A stretch of 8,050 bases of DNA from assembly GCA_036403035.1 (NCBI GenBank), contig DASWRT010000183.1:1-8050 (forward strand), given 5' to 3'. Source of the DNA: DASWRT01 sp036403035 (lineage in GTDB: Bacteria; Pseudomonadota; Alphaproteobacteria; ATCC43930; CGMCC-115725). Of the stretch, positions 6,471-8,050 are shown piece after piece. Each line of letters opens with the position of its first letter. The first letter of the stretch is position 1. A program made the position numbers and the translations under genes. The notes below the pieces were generated by a model, which saw only the letters and a list, made by a program, of their open reading frames with translations, had not been told where the DNA came from and made no database searches.

Positions 6471-7070
6471 ATGGCGGACGACGAGCAGAATCCCTGGCGC
6501 ATCCTCGGCAAGAGGCAGCACTACGACGATCCCTGGCTCACGCTCGTCGAGCACGATGTCGAGAACGCGGCTGGGAAACGCAGCACCTACGCGACCGTCC
6601 ATTTCAAGAAGCGCGGCCTCGCCGTGCTGCCGGTCGACCGCGAAGGCCACGTCTACCTCGTCGGACAGTACCGGTTCGGCGTCCGCCGCTACGGCTGGGA
6701 AGTGCCGGCCGGCGGCGCCGACGCCGATGAGGCGGCGCTGGAGACGGCGCGCCGCGAACTCGCGGAAGAGATGGGCTTCGCCGCCGCGCAATGGTGCGAG
6801 ATCCTGCGCGTCTACATCTCCGGTTCGCTGACCGACGAGCAGGCGGTCGCCTTCGTCGCCTGGGATCTGGCGCCGCGTCGGCCGAAGCCCGACGAGCAGG
6901 AAGTGCTGGCGGTGCGCCGCATGCCCTTCGCCGAAGCCGTCGACATGGCGTGCGGCGGCGGGATCGCCGACGTGCTGAGCGTCGCCGTGATCCTGCGAGT
7001 CCGGCTGATGGCCGAGCGCGGCGAACTGCCCGAGGCGCTGACGGCACGCCTGCTCGAAACCGGATCATGA
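6471..7070 (+). CDS. NUDIX hydrolase, ADP-ribose pyrophosphatase type
   Basis: The product is 199 aa. The complete Nudix box is visible at residues 81-103: G-x5-E-x7-RELAEEMGF fits G-x5-E-x7-R-E-U-x-E-E-x-G-U exactly, supplying the metal-binding glutamates. The strand before it reads GWEVPAGG (75-82), typical of the ADP-ribose pyrophosphatase branch (E-x-P-A-G). After the box, YISGSLTDEQAVAFVAWDL (115-133) resembles the 'S-x-G-x-(T/S)-D-E' loop of that branch. The likely reaction is hydrolysis of ADP-ribose, or a related nucleoside-diphosphate sugar, to AMP and a sugar phosphate in the cytosol. The substrate is inferred from the family and not proven. ATG 6471 is preceded by a G-rich stretch (GGCGGGGC) but not a clear Shine-Dalgarno site. 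The gene follows mfd after the palindromic repeat and may have its own EcfG-type promoter at 6406. Confidence 0.88.
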   Translation: MADDEQNPWRILGKRQHYDDPWLTLVEHDVENAAGKRSTYATVHFKKRGLAVLPVDREGHVYLVGQYRFGVRRYGWEVPAGGADADEAALETARRELAEEMGFAAAQWCEILRVYISGSLTDEQAVAFVAWDLAPRRPKPDEQEVLAVRRMPFAEAVDMACGGGIADVLSVAVILRVRLMAERGELPEALTARLLETGS

Positions 7071-7209
7071 AGACTGTTCGTCCGGAGCCTCCCACGACGA
7101 TGCCGGCGTGATCCGCAACCCACCTCCGGGTTGACCGGTTCGACCCAGGAACCTGCATCCCGAGTCTCTCGTTGATTCAGCACCGTTACAGAAAAATGAC
7201 AGGAGCGAT
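7071..7209. other. Intergenic region between the NUDIX and DUF6328-like genes
   Basis: The first ~45 bases show nothing recognisable. A 6-bp hairpin CAACCC / GGGTTG (7116-7121 with 7128-7133) has a six-base loop and no T-run, so it is at best a weak terminator for the NUDIX transcript. The rest holds an EcfG-like promoter (7148-7173) and a Shine-Dalgarno site AGGAG (7201-7205) for the following gene. The stretch just before that gene is less GC-rich than its surroundings. Confidence 0.5.
7148..7173 (+). promoter_or_regulatory. EcfG-type general stress response promoter before the DUF6328-like gene
   Basis: GGAAC (7148-7152), 17 bases, then CGTT (7170-7173) match the alphaproteobacterial EcfG consensus GGAAC-N16/17-CGTT at every defined base. 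Transcription would begin near 7180, giving a leader of about 30 bases that contains AGGAG (7201-7205) just before the start codon. Position, spacing and orientation all fit a functional promoter. The sigma factor assignment is inference from the known consensus. Confidence 0.65.
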
Positions 7210-8050
7210 GTGCGGTTGAAACTCCCGGACAAAATAAAATTGGCGCTCGACGAGACGCGCATGCTGATCCTGGGCGCGCAGATCCTCGTCGGATTTCAAT
7301 ATACCGCCGTGTTCCGCGAGGGGTTCGAGGGGCTTCCGGCGCACGCGCGGTATCTCGACGCCGCCGCTCTCGTCCTGATGATCGCCGCAATCGGATTGCT
7401 GATCGAACCGAGCATTCAGCACCGCGTCGTCGACCACGGCGAGGACTCGCAGCGCATCCACGGCGTGACGACGAGGATGGCGTGTATCGCGCTGCTGCCG
7501 TTCGCGATGACCCTCGGTCTCGATCTCTACATCGTCGGCGAGAAGATGGCCGGCATGACGGCGGGCGCCATCGCCGGCATCGCCGGGATCGGGCTCGCGC
7601 TGACCTTCTGGTACGGGGTCGAGCTTGCGCACAGGAAGGAGCGGCCCGCGATGGAGGGCAAGCGGAACGAAAAGCCGGATCCGACGCCGATCGGCAAGAA
7701 GATCGAGCAGATGCTGACCGAAGCGCGCGTCATCCTGCCCGGCGCGCAGGCGCTGTTCGGCTTCCAGCTCACGGTGATCCTTGCCGCCTCGTTCGACCGG
7801 CTGCCGCTATTCGCCAAGGCGGTGCACGCCGCCAGCATCGGCTGCATCGCCCTTTCCGTGATCCTGCTGATGGCCCCTGCCGCCTATCACCGGATCGTCT
7901 TTGGCGGCGAGGACGATCCCGGCTTTTATCGCATCGGCGGCCGATTCGTCCTGGCGGCGACGGTCCCGTTGGCGCTCGGTCTCAGCGGCGACCTCTACGT
8001 CGTGATCGAGAAGATCGCCGGCTCTTCCCTCGTCGGCGCTATCGTCGCCG
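7210..8050 (+). CDS. Membrane protein with two tandem DUF6328-like units (3' end cut off)
   Basis: An open frame of 280 codons runs off the window end. The most likely start is GTG 7210, four bases after AGGAG (7201-7205); TTG 7216 in the same frame has a ten-base spacing and is the alternative. The ATG at 7208 is out of frame and hits a stop after three codons. The protein is two copies of a ~130-150-residue unit with an ungapped offset of 156. E-x-R-x4-GAQxLxGFQ occurs at 15-30 and again at 171-186, P-x3-HRxVxxGED at 67-79 and 223-235, and DLYxVxEKxAG at 105-115 and 261-271. By hand count, 39 of 114 aligned positions (11-124 with 167-280) are identical. Each unit has about four hydrophobic segments (near 17-36, 49-66, 90-110, 116-136 and their equivalents), joined by a charged linker (140-165). 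I recognise the unit as DUF6328-like, an integral membrane family of unknown function; this identification is from memory. An EcfG-type promoter precedes it, suggesting stress induction. Confidence 0.75.
   Translation, partial: MRLKLPDKIKLALDETRMLILGAQILVGFQYTAVFREGFEGLPAHARYLDAAALVLMIAAIGLLIEPSIQHRVVDHGEDSQRIHGVTTRMACIALLPFAMTLGLDLYIVGEKMAGMTAGAIAGIAGIGLALTFWYGVELAHRKERPAMEGKRNEKPDPTPIGKKIEQMLTEARVILPGAQALFGFQLTVILAASFDRLPLFAKAVHAASIGCIALSVILLMAPAAYHRIVFGGEDDPGFYRIGGRFVLAATVPLALGLSGDLYVVIEKIAGSSLVGAIVA

Noticed and set aside
5895..6791. Minus-strand open frame spanning the mfd end, the repeat and the NUDIX start
   Set aside because: It reads through the palindromic repeat (PSPLAGEGRGEG-type peptide) and is opposite two real genes.
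7116..7133. Hairpin CAACCC/GGGTTG after the NUDIX gene as an intrinsic terminator
   Set aside because: The 6-bp stem has a six-base loop and no T-run follows; not enough to call a terminator.
7196..7219. Tiny frame MTGAMCG ending at the start of the DUF6328-like gene, a possible leader peptide
   Set aside because: Only seven codons, no upstream ribosome-binding site, and its sequence is the Shine-Dalgarno region of the following gene.
1..8050. Mobile element, CRISPR array, tRNA, rRNA or riboswitch
   Set aside because: No transposase or integrase motifs, no regularly spaced direct repeats and no tRNA-like cloverleaf or rRNA segment were seen on either strand; the only repeats are the two palindromic loci beside mfd.

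Overview
This is a GC-rich, densely coded bacterial chromosomal window. The codon use, the CCCTC...GAGGG palindromic repeats, the LysR-type C-terminus and two candidate EcfG-type promoters (GGAAC-N17-GTT class) suggest an alphaproteobacterium, probably of the Hyphomicrobiales (Rhizobiales) or a near relative. That placement is inference; there is no rRNA or species marker in the window.

Layout. (1) Positions 1-132 hold the last 43 codons of a probable LysR-family regulator on the plus strand. (2) A small charged orphan protein lies on the minus strand (366-193); a hairpin and T-run overlap its stop codon. (3) A two-gene plus-strand unit follows: a PhaC-like alpha/beta hydrolase with a serine nucleophile (466-1710), overlapping by ATGA a SAM-dependent methyltransferase with a long helical N-terminal extension (1707-2666). 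(4) A paired palindromic repeat (2694-2813) leads into a complete mfd gene (2844-6320) for the transcription-repair coupling factor. The mfd stop codon lies inside a second paired repeat of the same family (6273-6392). (5) A NUDIX hydrolase of the ADP-ribose pyrophosphatase type (6471-7070) follows. (6) A short intergenic region carries an EcfG-like promoter. It leads into a membrane protein made of two tandem DUF6328-like units, cut off by the window end (7210-8050).

How it may fit together. The hydrolase and methyltransferase are translationally coupled and probably share a substrate or pathway, which the sequence does not identify. Mfd links stalled RNA polymerase to excision repair. The NUDIX enzyme probably clears ADP-ribose or related nucleotide sugars. 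The promoter signals in front of the NUDIX and DUF6328 genes have the same GGAACCTG start and the same N17 spacing, so both may belong to the general stress response. No mobile element, CRISPR array, rRNA or tRNA was found. The window is mostly housekeeping or accessory-stress in character, and no clearly new multi-gene system is evident. The best leads are the duplicated DUF6328 protein with its stress promoter, the repeats bracketing mfd, and the serine-type PhaC-like hydrolase/methyltransferase pair.
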